Counted from the first letter of the stretch, positions 45,714 to 55,342 are shown. The stretch is DNA of 64,000 bases from Candidatus Thorarchaeota archaeon (GCA_016839245.1 JAEOUN010000095.1:33747-97746), one strand, 5' to 3'. A program made the numbers and translations. Notes: generated by a model from the letters alone, not told the origin.

Positions 45714-46820
45714 ATGAGACACTGCATTAAGTGTGGAATGCCAGACACGCGACCAGGATCAATTTTCGATAGCAATTCAATCTGCCAAGCCTGTCATAAT
45801 TATGACAAAAGAAAGGAGATTGATTGGCAAAAACGAGAGAAACAGCTAGAGAAACTATGTGACAAGTATAGAAAAACAGATGGTTCATATGACTGCATAT
45901 TGCCTGTGAGTGGTGGTAAGGACTCACATTTTCTAGCTCACATACTAACGAAGAAAATGGATATGCATCCATTACTGGTGACAGTGACTGATAGTTTTAC
46001 TCACACAAAAGCAGGATCACATAATCTGAGAAACATGATTGAAACATTCAAACTTAATCACTATTTATATACTATAAATCACGACCTGTTTAGGCGTGCA
46101 ACAAGAATTGCATTTGAAACCACTGGTGAAGCTCTAAAATTCGTAGAATACGCAATTTACACAATTCCGACACTTCTTGCTCAAAAATTCGAAATACCCT
46201 TTGTTATATTTGGAGAGAACTCATCCTATGAATATGGATCTACAAAGGATGATTTCTACAATGCTACTCCTGTCGTTAAAGCGATGTCCGATAAACTGGA
46301 AGAAGACAGACATTGGTGGATTGACCATGGTCTCACAAGTCAGGAAGTTAGTTCAATACAAGTTGACAAAAATAAACCTCTTCCGGAAGTTATCTACATG
46401 AGCTATTTCTATCCTTGGAGTAGTGTACGAAATCTTGAGGTTGCTAAGATGTATGGTTTCAGAGACCTCACTCATGAATGGAAGAGAGAAGGTTGCATTG
46501 AAAATTTCGAGCAGATTGATTCTCAAGCATACTTGGTACACCTATGGCTAAAATATCCAAAATTTGGATTCCAACGCACCTCTGATATTGCCAGTAGGCG
46601 AGTTCGTGAAGGATACCTCACTCTCGATGAAGCAAAAGAGCTAATATACAAATTCGATTCAAACCTCGATCAAGTTGCATTAGACGATTTCATCGGATTC
46701 TTAGGATATACCTCTAAGGAATTCTGGAATAGAGTTGAGGAACTCTGGAATCGTGATATATTTGAGAAAAAAGATGACAAGTGGGTGTTAAAGAATCCTA
46801 ACTGGTTATTACGGATTTGA
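45714..46820 (+). CDS. N-acetyl sugar amidotransferase (PseA/WbpG-like)
   Basis: The N-terminus RHCIKCGMPDTRPG...CQACHNYDKR binds zinc, and a PP-loop ATPase motif PVSGGKDSHF (about 83-92) activates the substrate. This is the TIGR03573 family, which converts an N-acetyl group to an acetamidino group on nonulosonic or aminosugar precursors. The start at 45714 rests on TATA and GAGGT spacing. It probably acts with a glutaminase not visible nearby. It opens a plus-strand unit with the glycosyltransferase-like gene 29 bases downstream. Confidence 0.85.
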   Translation: MRHCIKCGMPDTRPGSIFDSNSICQACHNYDKRKEIDWQKREKQLEKLCDKYRKTDGSYDCILPVSGGKDSHFLAHILTKKMDMHPLLVTVTDSFTHTKAGSHNLRNMIETFKLNHYLYTINHDLFRRATRIAFETTGEALKFVEYAIYTIPTLLAQKFEIPFVIFGENSSYEYGSTKDDFYNATPVVKAMSDKLEEDRHWWIDHGLTSQEVSSIQVDKNKPLPEVIYMSYFYPWSSVRNLEVAKMYGFRDLTHEWKREGCIENFEQIDSQAYLVHLWLKYPKFGFQRTSDIASRRVREGYLTLDEAKELIYKFDSNLDQVALDDFIGFLGYTSKEFWNRVEELWNRDIFEKKDDKWVLKNPNWLLRI

Positions 46821-46849
46821 ATCGTTAGTCAACATAAGGCGAGTTCTCA

Positions 46850-48256
46850 ATGAAAGAAACTGAAACATTGCATAGGGAATTCTTGGAGTTTGAGGACGAA
46901 TTTGACCTCTTTCACAAACGTGTGTCCGGAATACCATTTTGGGAGCGGGTTAGAACAAGAGTCTATTTTCAGCTCTATTTCAAATCACTTGGAAATAGTG
47001 GTGCAATAACTCCTAGCTATGCCTTGTCAGATCGTATTCGTTTCTACCTCTCATCAATTAGTAACATTGCTAGAAATCCTTTCTTCACAAGAAAAACAGA
47101 TCTTGTTATTGTCAGCCATCCAAGAAGACTTCTTGGTGATGATAAGCGATGGTGGGACATATATACAGACACGTTCATAAACAATTTAGATATCCCTCAT
47201 GTTACAATTGAAGAGAGTTATTATTTAAAACACAGAAAACCTGCAAAGACTACTTCGCTGCGTTACTTTGATTTTGTCGATACAGTTGCTCGCGTGAAAT
47301 CATTTCTGAAATTAACAAGATTCCATCTGACAAATAACGAGCATGAAATGCTTTTACGCCTTAGGGAAGTAATTTTTGACAGATTTGGAATTGATGTGAA
47401 TTTGGAACACATAGTAAAGATTACTCTGCAAATACGTTTAACAAAACTACCTCTGTATATCAAACTTTTAAAACGAATTCGCCCTCGATTAGTCATTTTA
47501 GTCAATAGTCTCGGAAAGGAAACTCTTATCGAAGCGTGTAAAAGGTTGAATATTATTACTGCGGAGCTTCAACATGGCGTTATTAATAATTATCATACTA
47601 ATTATTCGTTCAGCGAAAAAAATCATATATACGCATTTTCAGATTATCTTTTAGTCTGGGGTGACTATTGGAAGGACACCGTAAATTATCCAATTCCTCG
47701 GACAGATGTCTTGAGTGTTGGTTATCCATACATTGAAAGAGAACTTGATAGGTACGAAGGTACCAACAAGAAGCGACAAATTCTCATCATTTCTCAAGGT
47801 CATGTAGGTTCTAAGATTTCCAAATTGGCACTCGAACTTAGTGAGAAGCTCGATCCTGAATTCAAAATAGTTTACAAATTACATCCTGCTGAGGTTGATA
47901 CTTGGAAGCATCTCTACCCTTGGCTCGTGAACACAAAAGTTGAAGTTATCGATAAAAACGATACGAGTTTGCATCGATTATTTTCTGAATCAATCGCACA
48001 GATCGGAATTGGATCAACTGCTATTTATGAGGGTCTTGCTCACGGTCTCTATACATATATCCTAAATACTTCCGGTGCAGAATACTTTGATGATCTTGCT
48101 CAGAAAGGCTATGTGGTAATGATCAATTCTTCTGCAGATTTTCTGAAGCATTTTAAGAATCGAGAGGAATACGCTGTTCCAGAAACGAATATCTTCTTCA
48201 AGAAGAAATCAGTCAATAATATCATTCGTTTCATAAATGATATCTTACACGAATAA
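46850..48256 (+). CDS. GT-B-like glycosyltransferase or sugar-nucleotide hydrolase
   Basis: 468 residues. The N-terminus has a conserved-looking EFLEFEDEFDLFHKR block. The C-terminal part has ELQHGVIN, LVWGDYWKD, VGYPYIE, a KLHPAE turn, and GSTAIYEGLAHG, the nucleotide-sugar-binding pattern of capsule/CDP-glycerol-type GT-B enzymes. It should transfer a sugar on the cytoplasmic face. A 90-residue remnant of a paralogue lies at 51733. It has no close match to PseG, although it shares the GT-B fold type. Confidence 0.7.
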   Translation: MKETETLHREFLEFEDEFDLFHKRVSGIPFWERVRTRVYFQLYFKSLGNSGAITPSYALSDRIRFYLSSISNIARNPFFTRKTDLVIVSHPRRLLGDDKRWWDIYTDTFINNLDIPHVTIEESYYLKHRKPAKTTSLRYFDFVDTVARVKSFLKLTRFHLTNNEHEMLLRLREVIFDRFGIDVNLEHIVKITLQIRLTKLPLYIKLLKRIRPRLVILVNSLGKETLIEACKRLNIITAELQHGVINNYHTNYSFSEKNHIYAFSDYLLVWGDYWKDTVNYPIPRTDVLSVGYPYIERELDRYEGTNKKRQILIISQGHVGSKISKLALELSEKLDPEFKIVYKLHPAEVDTWKHLYPWLVNTKVEVIDKNDTSLHRLFSESIAQIGIGSTAIYEGLAHGLYTYILNTSGAEYFDDLAQKGYVVMINSSADFLKHFKNREEYAVPETNIFFKKKSVNNIIRFINDILHE

Positions 48257-48263
48257 AGACATT

Positions 48264-49310
48264 TTATTCAATCATATCCCAATTTAGAGGAGTTCCTCGT
48301 TTAAGATTTCTCTTTGCCTTCTTGCCTAGCACCTCAGTTAATAATTTGGGATGTAAGCCATAACCTGGTCTTATTGATCGTACATTATTGGCAGTCAGAG
48401 TTTCTCCCTTTTGAATGTCCTCTGTAACAAATAACGACCGAGAGAATTCTCTATTTCTCTTCGTTTTATCAGTTAGAGCATAACTGACTTCCCCAAGAGC
48501 TTCTTCAACTTCTCTAATTGTCTTCACCATTGCTTTGAATTCATGAGGTTCGAGAGAGAACTCTGCATCAGGTCCTCCTAGATCTCTTCTCAGTATCAAG
48601 TGTTTCTCTATCAAGCATGCCCCAAGAGATACGGAAGCAACTGGCACTGATGTTGTGAGAGTATGATCTGATAAACCAATAAGTGTCTTGAATCGAGTGG
48701 ATAAATCGAATATGGTCCGTAGATTAACTTCTGTCAAAGGAGTTGGATAGGCTGAGGTGCATTTTAGAAGAATGATATCTTCATTACCTTCTTCCTTGCA
48801 AGCTTTAAGCACTTCTTCGATATCCGATATTTCTGCTATTCCAGTTGAGATGATTATCGGTTTTCCTTTCTGAGCAATATATCTAATTAAGGGAATATCT
48901 GTAATTTCAAAGGATGCGACTTTGTATGCTGGAACATTGATTTTCTCTAAGAAATCAACAGCAGTCTTATCAAAAGGTGATGAGAACCAGATCATTCCCA
49001 ATTTCTCTGTGTATTCCTTTAGTTTTGGTTGCCATTCCCAAGGCGTATACGCTTCTTCATATAGTTGATAGAGAGTTTTGCCTTCCCATATTGTATCATT
49101 GAGTAAGAAATACTCGTTAGAGCAATTCATGGTTATTGTATCTGGTGTATAGGTTTGAAACTTGATTGCATCTGCTCCAGCATCATATGCTGCGTCAATC
49201 GTCTTAATAGCTAAATCATATTTTTGAAGGTGATTGGCTGAAATTTCAGCGACAATGAAAACTGGATTATTATCCCCGACTACTCTACTTCCTATTTTGA
49301 TGGTCTTCAT
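48264..49310 (-). CDS. pseI: pseudaminic acid synthase (PseI/NeuB-like)
   Basis: A condensing TIM-barrel enzyme of the NeuB family: it joins phosphoenolpyruvate to a six-carbon amino sugar to make a nine-carbon sugar acid. Signatures: FIVAEISANH, DAIKFQTYTPDT, YTPWEWQPKLKEY (a PseI-type feature), LIGLSDHT and GGPDAEFSLEP, then a C-terminal antifreeze-like (SAF) domain with RSIRPGYGLHPK. Length about 348 is typical. It is flanked by the GT gene and, divergently, by pseB and pseC. Confidence 0.88.
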   Translation of the reverse strand: MKTIKIGSRVVGDNNPVFIVAEISANHLQKYDLAIKTIDAAYDAGADAIKFQTYTPDTITMNCSNEYFLLNDTIWEGKTLYQLYEEAYTPWEWQPKLKEYTEKLGMIWFSSPFDKTAVDFLEKINVPAYKVASFEITDIPLIRYIAQKGKPIIISTGIAEISDIEEVLKACKEEGNEDIILLKCTSAYPTPLTEVNLRTIFDLSTRFKTLIGLSDHTLTTSVPVASVSLGACLIEKHLILRRDLGGPDAEFSLEPHEFKAMVKTIREVEEALGEVSYALTDKTKRNREFSRSLFVTEDIQKGETLTANNVRSIRPGYGLHPKLLTEVLGKKAKRNLKRGTPLNWDMIE

Positions 49311-49425
49311 TTTCAAATCACTAGCAAATTCTTACTGTTAAATATCTAACTTCTTAGCAGGATTTTTTAAATTCACAATCTTGTAAAAACAAGAAAGTTC
49401 ATATCTTCAACACCATCTCTCAGGC

Positions 49426-50496
49426 ATGATTTGTGAATCAATAGAGAGTGTTTTATCTTTGAATAAGATTAACGATAAAATCTGGGAACTAATTCAAGAC
49501 AAAGTTGTTTTAATTACTGGCGGAACTGGATACTTGGGAAAAACACTTACTGCTAGACTCTTGAAATACGAACCTCAGTCGTTAAGAGTATTTAGTAGGG
49601 ATGAGGTGAAGCATTTCCAATTCAACAATCTCTTTGGTGACAATCCCAGACTTCGTAACCTCCTCGGCGACGTGAGAGACTACCATAGAATAGAGCGAGC
49701 ATCAGAGAATGTTGATATTCTCATACACGCAGCCGCTCTGAAAAGAATTGATTTGTTGGAGTACAATGTAACCGAATCGATTAAGACGAATGTCATAGGA
49801 ACACTGAATGTTGCTAATGCAGCACTAAAGAATAATATATCAAGATCGCTTTTTGTTTCTACTGATAAAGCATGTTCTCCTCTAAATTCCTACGGTGCCT
49901 GCAAACTACTAGGTGAGAGAATTTTCACAGAGATGAATTATAGCAAGGGACTCTCCAAATCCATATTAAGTTCAGTGAGATATGGGAATGTCTTAGCAAG
50001 TACAGGATCAATTATTCCTGTTTTTAAGAAGAAGATCCAAGATGGAGAACCAATCCCATTAACTCATCCAGAAATGACTCGCTTTATTATTTCTGCAGAT
50101 CAAGCTGTCGACCTCATCGAGAAGGCACTGATATACAGCATTGGTGGTGAGATTATTGTTCCTAACATCCCCTCTGCAAGGATAGTTGATCTAATTGAAG
50201 CATTGAAGACTACAATGGAAGCTGATAATGAGATCGTTGAAGTAGGTATTCGACCGGGGGAGAAGATACATGAGATATTAATCAATGAATTCGAAATTCC
50301 TCTGACCTATAAATTCAATGACATCTTTGCAATAACATCACTCATTGAAAGATATCATAAAGACATTCAACAGCCAGTCTATCAAAAGGAAGGAGAAAAA
50401 ATGGATAGTACCAAAATGAAAGAATATTCATCTAGAGATCATCTTCTCTCTCAAGGAAAATTAATAGAATATCTGAAAAAACTTAATCTATTGTAG
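49426..50496 (+). CDS. pseB: UDP-GlcNAc 4,6-dehydratase (PseB-like)
   Basis: An extended short-chain dehydrogenase: GGTGYLG near 33-39 binds NAD(P), and STDKA plus SYGACK (about 147-162) form the catalytic segment in the PseB/CapD style. It should turn UDP-GlcNAc into the 4-keto-6-deoxy sugar, the first step toward pseudaminic acid. The length of 356 is within family range. pseC follows 10 bases downstream, so the pair is one unit, divergent from pseI. Confidence 0.85.
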   Translation: MICESIESVLSLNKINDKIWELIQDKVVLITGGTGYLGKTLTARLLKYEPQSLRVFSRDEVKHFQFNNLFGDNPRLRNLLGDVRDYHRIERASENVDILIHAAALKRIDLLEYNVTESIKTNVIGTLNVANAALKNNISRSLFVSTDKACSPLNSYGACKLLGERIFTEMNYSKGLSKSILSSVRYGNVLASTGSIIPVFKKKIQDGEPIPLTHPEMTRFIISADQAVDLIEKALIYSIGGEIIVPNIPSARIVDLIEALKTTMEADNEIVEVGIRPGEKIHEILINEFEIPLTYKFNDIFAITSLIERYHKDIQQPVYQKEGEKMDSTKMKEYSSRDHLLSQGKLIEYLKKLNLL

Positions 50497-50505
50497 GCTG
50501 ATATT

Positions 50506-51639
50506 ATGAAAATTCCGTATGGTAAACAATGGATATCTGACGATGATATCGCTCGAGTATCAAAGGTTCTCAAATCAGATTATCTTACTACAGGTCCCGC
50601 AGTTCGTGATTTTGAGAATGCATTCGCTAAATATGTAGGTTCCAAATATGCAATAGCTGTATCAAATGGTACTGCAGCTCTTCATCTGGCCGCTCAATCG
50701 TTAGGTGTATCTTCAGGTACTGAAGTTATTAGTACACCTATGTCCTTCGCTGCAACTACAAATTGTATTCTCTATAATTCGGGCAGTCCCGTTTTTGCTG
50801 ACATTACTAAACGAGGATTGATAGATCCTCTAGACGTACGCAAGAAGGTCACCAATAAGACAATAGGAGTCATTCCTGTTGACTATATGGGTCTTCCCAG
50901 TGATTTGGAAGAGATTTCAAAGATAGCTAAAGAGTATAATCTCTTTGTTCTTGAAGATGCGAGTCATGCTATTGGTGCAAAGTACAAAAACTCGATGATT
51001 GGTGATTGCAAATATTCTGATATTGCCATATTCAGTTTTCACCCCGTGAAACATATCACTACAGGAGAAGGTGGAATTATAGCAACCAATAATGACGAAT
51101 TGAATAACCTTCTTCGAACACTTCGTACTCATGGAATTACGAAAAATCAAAGTGAATTCAAAACATCACATACAGAGCCATGGTTCCAAGAGATGCAATA
51201 TCTTGGCTTTAATTATAGAATGACTGACATGCAGGCCGCTCTTGGTATGAGTCAGTTATCAAGAGTTGAGGAATTTATAAAGCGTCGAAGAGAGATAGCA
51301 AAGCAATATAACGAATTCTTTGCGAGGATGGACTCAGTTGAAACAATCCCTGAGGAGAGCAACGAATTTCACTCCTATCATCTCTATGTAATCAAAGTGG
51401 AGGATGCAAAGACCCGGCTTAGATTATTTGAACACCTTGAGAGTAAAGGCATCTTTTGCCAAGTACACTACATACCAATTTACTGGCATCCATACTACAG
51501 AGAATCTGGTTATGAAAAAGAGATGTTATCTCAAGTTGAACTCTTCTATGACCGAATCCTGTCACTACCAATATATCCGGCGCTTACAGATGATGATATC
51601 CAATTCATTCAATCCTCGATTTCAGATTTCTTTGGGTAG
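50506..51639 (+). CDS. pseC: PLP-dependent sugar aminotransferase (PseC-like)
   Basis: A DegT/DnrJ aminotransferase. VLEDASHAIGAKY holds the Asp that binds the pyridine nitrogen, and FSFHPVKHITTGEGG holds the PLP lysine (about residue 180). NGTAALHLA binds the phosphate. It adds the 4-amino group to the 4-keto sugar made by PseB. Length 377 is normal. It follows pseB directly; a remnant of a glycosyltransferase gene lies about 95 bases beyond its stop. Confidence 0.88.
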   Translation: MKIPYGKQWISDDDIARVSKVLKSDYLTTGPAVRDFENAFAKYVGSKYAIAVSNGTAALHLAAQSLGVSSGTEVISTPMSFAATTNCILYNSGSPVFADITKRGLIDPLDVRKKVTNKTIGVIPVDYMGLPSDLEEISKIAKEYNLFVLEDASHAIGAKYKNSMIGDCKYSDIAIFSFHPVKHITTGEGGIIATNNDELNNLLRTLRTHGITKNQSEFKTSHTEPWFQEMQYLGFNYRMTDMQAALGMSQLSRVEEFIKRRREIAKQYNEFFARMDSVETIPEESNEFHSYHLYVIKVEDAKTRLRLFEHLESKGIFCQVHYIPIYWHPYYRESGYEKEMLSQVELFYDRILSLPIYPALTDDDIQFIQSSISDFFG

Positions 51640-51732
51640 AAGAATTATTACAAACGGGAGTAATCGTTGGTACTAAATGGAACCTGCGTGGGCTATTCTT
51701 AGATAAAATCACCACTCTTTGGAACAATACTG

Positions 51733-52005
51733 ATGATTGACATAAAACAATTGTATGAAAAATTCTTAAAGTTCGAAGACGATCTCAATCTTTTCAATGC
51801 AAGAATAGACAATGTTCTATTCTGGGAGTGTGTCAGATTCGTTTTTTTCAAAATCCAAAATCGATGCCACCCTAAATTCTTCCAACATTTTACGCCACCA
51901 AGAACTAAGAATTTACGATACTTGGACAAAGAATTCTTCTTCAAGAGTGATGCTGCAAAATCGATTGCGAATTTTCTTGAGAATCTTTCATCGATTTTGG
52001 ATTGA
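51733..52005 (+). pseudogene. internally deleted remnant of GT-B-like gene (paralogue of 46850-48256)
   Basis: An open frame of 90 codons. Its first 40 residues (YEKFLKFEDDLNLFNAR, FWECVR) match the N-terminus of the 468-residue protein (FLEFEDEFDLFHKR, FWERVR). Its last 45 (FFQHF..., EFFFKS, IANFLENL) resemble the C-terminal end of that same protein (FLKHF..., IFFKKK, IIRFINDIL). The middle 370 or so residues are missing, so both ends are joined in frame. It overlaps the 3' end of the convergent GT-C gene by 65 bases. It is unlikely to be a working transferase. Confidence 0.65.
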
Positions 52006-53710
52006 TTATCAACACGATGATCGCGCAGAATCCTATAATCAATAATAAACTCAGTATTATAGCTCCTAGATTGGTAATTGACAATGGCAATGCGTCTATC
52101 ACCATAGTTGGTCCGCCGAAATTTATTGGTAATCTTCCTTCACTAAAAACCCAATAGATTCGTGTTAAATGAAATATGTGTGCGAAACTGAATAAAATCC
52201 ATCCAACTACAAGTAGGTATTTACCTGGAACATCGAAAGAGTCAATTAGTATCACCCACATGATTGGGAAAAACCAGATGATTGATAGCATGAATCGATA
52301 TTGTTGGGATGCGAATAATGATAGTGCAACTATTTGTGCTATTATCATCAGGTAAATGAAGATGTATTCAGATGATAAGAAAGGTCTGATTCTTTTTCGT
52401 CCATTCTCTGAACTAATGTAACCAACAAGGATAACAACGATTGGTATCCATAGAGCGACTGAATTCATTCCATGCCGATCCATTCCAAATTCCTTGATGA
52501 TGTTGGTCAATCCTGGAATCAAGTTGGTGAGACTAAACAAGCCTTCATCAGTTGTAGATAATAACACTCCTGCGACTACTAGATTCCTGATAATCCAAGA
52601 ACCTACTATTGTTGCCCAAATGATGAGAAACGCAAGGTACTCTTTTATTCCCTCTCGTCGGTTTCGATAAATCAAGAAAATAAAGCCTAGAAGTCCCAAA
52701 ATGCCAAGTGAATATCTACACAGAAAAGCAAGACCTGCAGCTATTGCTGAAGCTGTATTTTCTTTGTTTCCTTCTGACAATATTAGTGCAACAAAAGACA
52801 TGACATAGAATGTTAGCAAAATATCTTGGAGAGCAACTGATGCCATCATCGTGGTCCAAGGATAAATTATGAAGAGAATGGGGAATATCCGATAAATGAA
52901 TGATGAACTACTGCTTTTTGTAAGGGTGGTTACTATACTAATTGCTGGTATTATCAGAACTAACGAAAATGTAAACGATACAGTCTTCATGGCTGCAAGT
53001 GGTGATGGTGTAAAGAAACTAAAAAGATAGGAATATGCTGTAAATAATGGAGCTCTTGCTGTGAAACTCGTATTGAATAGATAGTCATTGCATGAGATTG
53101 CTACAATTTGCTGATGGTACATCAGAACGTCGCTGTATTCTACTATATTAGAATTGAAAATAACAAATCGAATTACTAGCGATACTAAGAAGAAACCAAA
53201 AATCAAAAAGAATGCTGAATTCAGATGTTTCTTCAAATCTCTCAGAGAGAGATGGAATGTTTCCGATGGACCTATTACAATCTTCGAATTGCTGAATATC
53301 TCTCTTACAGACAAAGCTACACAAAGAAGAATCAATGGACTCATGATTCCAATTGATGGAATTCCTACTAGTATTCCTACAAGAAGAATTGCATAATTAC
53401 CAATTCCTGAGAATGTTGTGGCTAATAAGAAATCTCTGGGATTACGGGAGATACTCAGGTCTTCGAAACTAACAAGAAATGGCAATCCTGGGAAGATAAA
53501 GAAATAGAAGAATCCAATTATGCCCGATAAGATTACAAGAATGTCGTATAATACCGAATCAATGTAAACTTGTTGGATGAAGAAGATGATATCTATGGAA
53601 GGTGTTGTTGTTAAGAATATTAGAACTAAAAGACCTACATTTGAAACACAAGAAATGAGTAAAAGAATTAATCTGAGTCTTTTTTGAATTATCGACATTC
53701 TACTAGACAC
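51941..53710 (-). CDS. GT-C type integral membrane glycosyltransferase (GT39-like)
   Basis: 589 residues with about twelve membrane helices. After the first helices an external loop has VEYSDVLMYHQQIVAI, the Asp-containing region where GT-C enzymes bind a polyprenyl-phosphate sugar, followed by ARAPLFTAYSY. This is the architecture of ArnT/Pmt-type enzymes, which use lipid-linked donors on the outer face. The acceptor cannot be read. A remnant of a related gene lies at 54952-55131. The next gene upstream is a GT4-like transferase. Confidence 0.72.
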   Translation of the reverse strand: MSSRMSIIQKRLRLILLLISCVSNVGLLVLIFLTTTPSIDIIFFIQQVYIDSVLYDILVILSGIIGFFYFFIFPGLPFLVSFEDLSISRNPRDFLLATTFSGIGNYAILLVGILVGIPSIGIMSPLILLCVALSVREIFSNSKIVIGPSETFHLSLRDLKKHLNSAFFLIFGFFLVSLVIRFVIFNSNIVEYSDVLMYHQQIVAISCNDYLFNTSFTARAPLFTAYSYLFSFFTPSPLAAMKTVSFTFSLVLIIPAISIVTTLTKSSSSSFIYRIFPILFIIYPWTTMMASVALQDILLTFYVMSFVALILSEGNKENTASAIAAGLAFLCRYSLGILGLLGFIFLIYRNRREGIKEYLAFLIIWATIVGSWIIRNLVVAGVLLSTTDEGLFSLTNLIPGLTNIIKEFGMDRHGMNSVALWIPIVVILVGYISSENGRKRIRPFLSSEYIFIYLMIIAQIVALSLFASQQYRFMLSIIWFFPIMWVILIDSFDVPGKYLLVVGWILFSFAHIFHLTRIYWVFSEGRLPINFGGPTMVIDALPLSITNLGAIILSLLLIIGFCAIIVLIINPKSMKDSQENSQSILQHHS

Positions 53711-53948
53711 CTAAATTACCCTTATGTGAAATTCGATAAGCTAGAGGCATCTTTGGGAGTTAAAATTGTTTCTTAATTCAACTAATAGTATCAATTGGAA
53801 TTCACAGAATAATTTACTGTTCAAAGATCCTGAAATTGCTTGGCTTTAGTAGTTGCAGTCAACACCGAGTAATCTTGCAGCCTCTTGTGGAAGTTACATT
53901 TTTTTGATAAAATTTCTAGATATTCACTTCTTTGTGGATGTCAAAATA

Positions 53949-54935
53949 CTAGGCTTGGCGGTACGCTTCTTTTATGATACCAATCTGATTTTCCCAAATG
54001 TATGATTTTATTGCATGATGTCTGATTTTCTCGGGATCTTCATCTTGTATCGATTGGATTACAGAAACAATATCGGTGTAATCTCTAAATGCGTGAACAT
54101 ATTTGTCATCCTTAAAGCTTGATTTTAGAATCGAGTTCACAACAATTTGTAATCCCGCATGCAAGTACTCATAATTCCTATTTGCATCGGAGTATGGATG
54201 CCAAGGATGAGGCAACCAAGGAGTAAGTCCAATCATATAATGCATTAGTTCCTTCATCATCTCATGATGTGTCATTCCAGTGACGATATCAAAGTCCAAA
54301 ATATCTCTCAATCCAGTCATATCTCTATATGGCAAGAAGTGTTTTTGTTCGAAGTCACTACCTGTGTATATCAGTCCCTTTCTATCTTGATTTGATTCCA
54401 GTTTCTCTACCTGTCGTTTCAAAGGCATATTTCTTGTTACTCCAACCCATCTGGATATTTTCTGATGCTCTCTTGCTGCATTCTCTGTTGTTGTAAGTGT
54501 CGGATATTTTTCGAGTAGTCTATGTTCCCACTGAGGTACGAGTAATTTTGGAACCATATATGTTGCATTTCCAATCAAATTTGGCATTCTATGACTTAGA
54601 ATTTGTTTACTCCAATATTCGTGATCATCATAAATGACGGAATACTCTGTATCTAAGAGGTATCTCGCGACCCAAACATTATGTGCATGAATAACATCTG
54701 GTGCTACTCTATCAATTGTCCTTAACCACTTTCGTTTTACACTAGGGCTTAGCGAGACCTCTAGCGTATTTCCCTGTGGTACGTACAAACAGCGAGTGAA
54801 TGCATTGAGATTCTGCCACTTGAAAGGACGACCTCCGAGAAAGATTAGTTCGTGACCCTCTTGGCTCATTGTAAAAGCAGTCTTCTCTATTCGAAGGTCA
54901 GGAAGTCCAGTTTGTGAAAGGTGGAGTATTCTCAT
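53949..54935 (-). CDS. glycosyltransferase, GT4-like
   Basis: The N-terminus MRILHLSQTGLPDLRIEK opens a Rossmann domain, DVIHAHNVWVARY is a typical GT4 turn, and DDHEYWSKQ and the late EYLHAGLQIVV region resemble the donor site. The length of 328 is somewhat short for GT4. It is a clear paralogue of the gene at 59837-60835 (shared LPDWRIE/LPDLRIE, DDxEYWSKQ and YxYLxAGLQ), so they probably act on related acceptors. No membrane helix: cytoplasmic. Confidence 0.72.
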   Translation of the reverse strand: MRILHLSQTGLPDLRIEKTAFTMSQEGHELIFLGGRPFKWQNLNAFTRCLYVPQGNTLEVSLSPSVKRKWLRTIDRVAPDVIHAHNVWVARYLLDTEYSVIYDDHEYWSKQILSHRMPNLIGNATYMVPKLLVPQWEHRLLEKYPTLTTTENAAREHQKISRWVGVTRNMPLKRQVEKLESNQDRKGLIYTGSDFEQKHFLPYRDMTGLRDILDFDIVTGMTHHEMMKELMHYMIGLTPWLPHPWHPYSDANRNYEYLHAGLQIVVNSILKSSFKDDKYVHAFRDYTDIVSVIQSIQDEDPEKIRHHAIKSYIWENQIGIIKEAYRQA

Positions 54936-54951
54936 GTTACATCAGCTCGAT

Positions 54952-55131
54952 TCAAGCTTCATATTGCTCCTTATTTGAATCCTTCATCGATTTTGACACT
55001 CTCATACTGCTTAAGAAATGCATTTTGAAATTATATCAAATATTTTCAGTGTACCTGCCTGCAATTCTCATCATCATAATGTATGAAATAACCAATAGGA
55101 TCAGTTTGAGTCTTCTTTCAATCAATGACAT
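54952..55131 (-). pseudogene. internally deleted remnant of GT-C gene (paralogue of 51941-53710)
   Basis: On the minus strand the bases 55131-55036 read MSLIERRLKLILLVIS..., matching MSIIQKRLRLILLLIS at the start of the intact GT-C gene (11 of 16 identical; DNA differences fall mostly at third positions). Further on, 54952-55000 reads SKSMKDSNKEQ before a stop, matching PKSMKDSQEN at the GT-C C-terminus. The two ends lie in different frames with about 540 codons missing between them. The stop is 17 bases ahead of the GT4-like ATG at 54935. The rest of the 54936-55303 gap holds no gene that I can support. Confidence 0.6.
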
Positions 55132-55342
55132 CTCATCAGATCTTTTAATTATTCCAAAATGCCTCTTTTTATTTTCGAAGAAAACTGTCGGAGTTATAAT
55201 GTTTTCCAAATCTTGTTGAAAAGAGTATTGAAACTAGAAAAGAGTTATATCAAGAGGTCAGAGGACTGAGTCAGTATGTGTCTGGAGAAATTATTCTCAC
55301 ATCGTGATTACAATAAGAAGGATTTCGAGGCGATTTGATGTG

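Noticed and set aside
46850..48256. PseG (UDP-sugar hydrolase) as the missing pathway step
   Set aside because: The protein has a GT-B-like C-terminal half but a long, distinct N-terminal part and capsule-transferase-type motifs; there is no specific PseG signature.
42903..51639. Legionaminic or sialic acid pathway instead of a pseudaminic-type one
   Set aside because: The dehydratase, aminotransferase, synthase (YTPWEWQPK block) and methylase look like the pseudaminic set, and no epimerase of the NeuC/LegG kind is visible; the final sugar is still not proven.
54914..55219. Plus-strand open frame of about 100 codons overlapping the GT4-like start
   Set aside because: The minus strand of the same bases carries recognisable GT-C ends, and the plus-strand peptide has no motif, no proper ribosome binding site and odd composition, so it is a shadow of the remnant.
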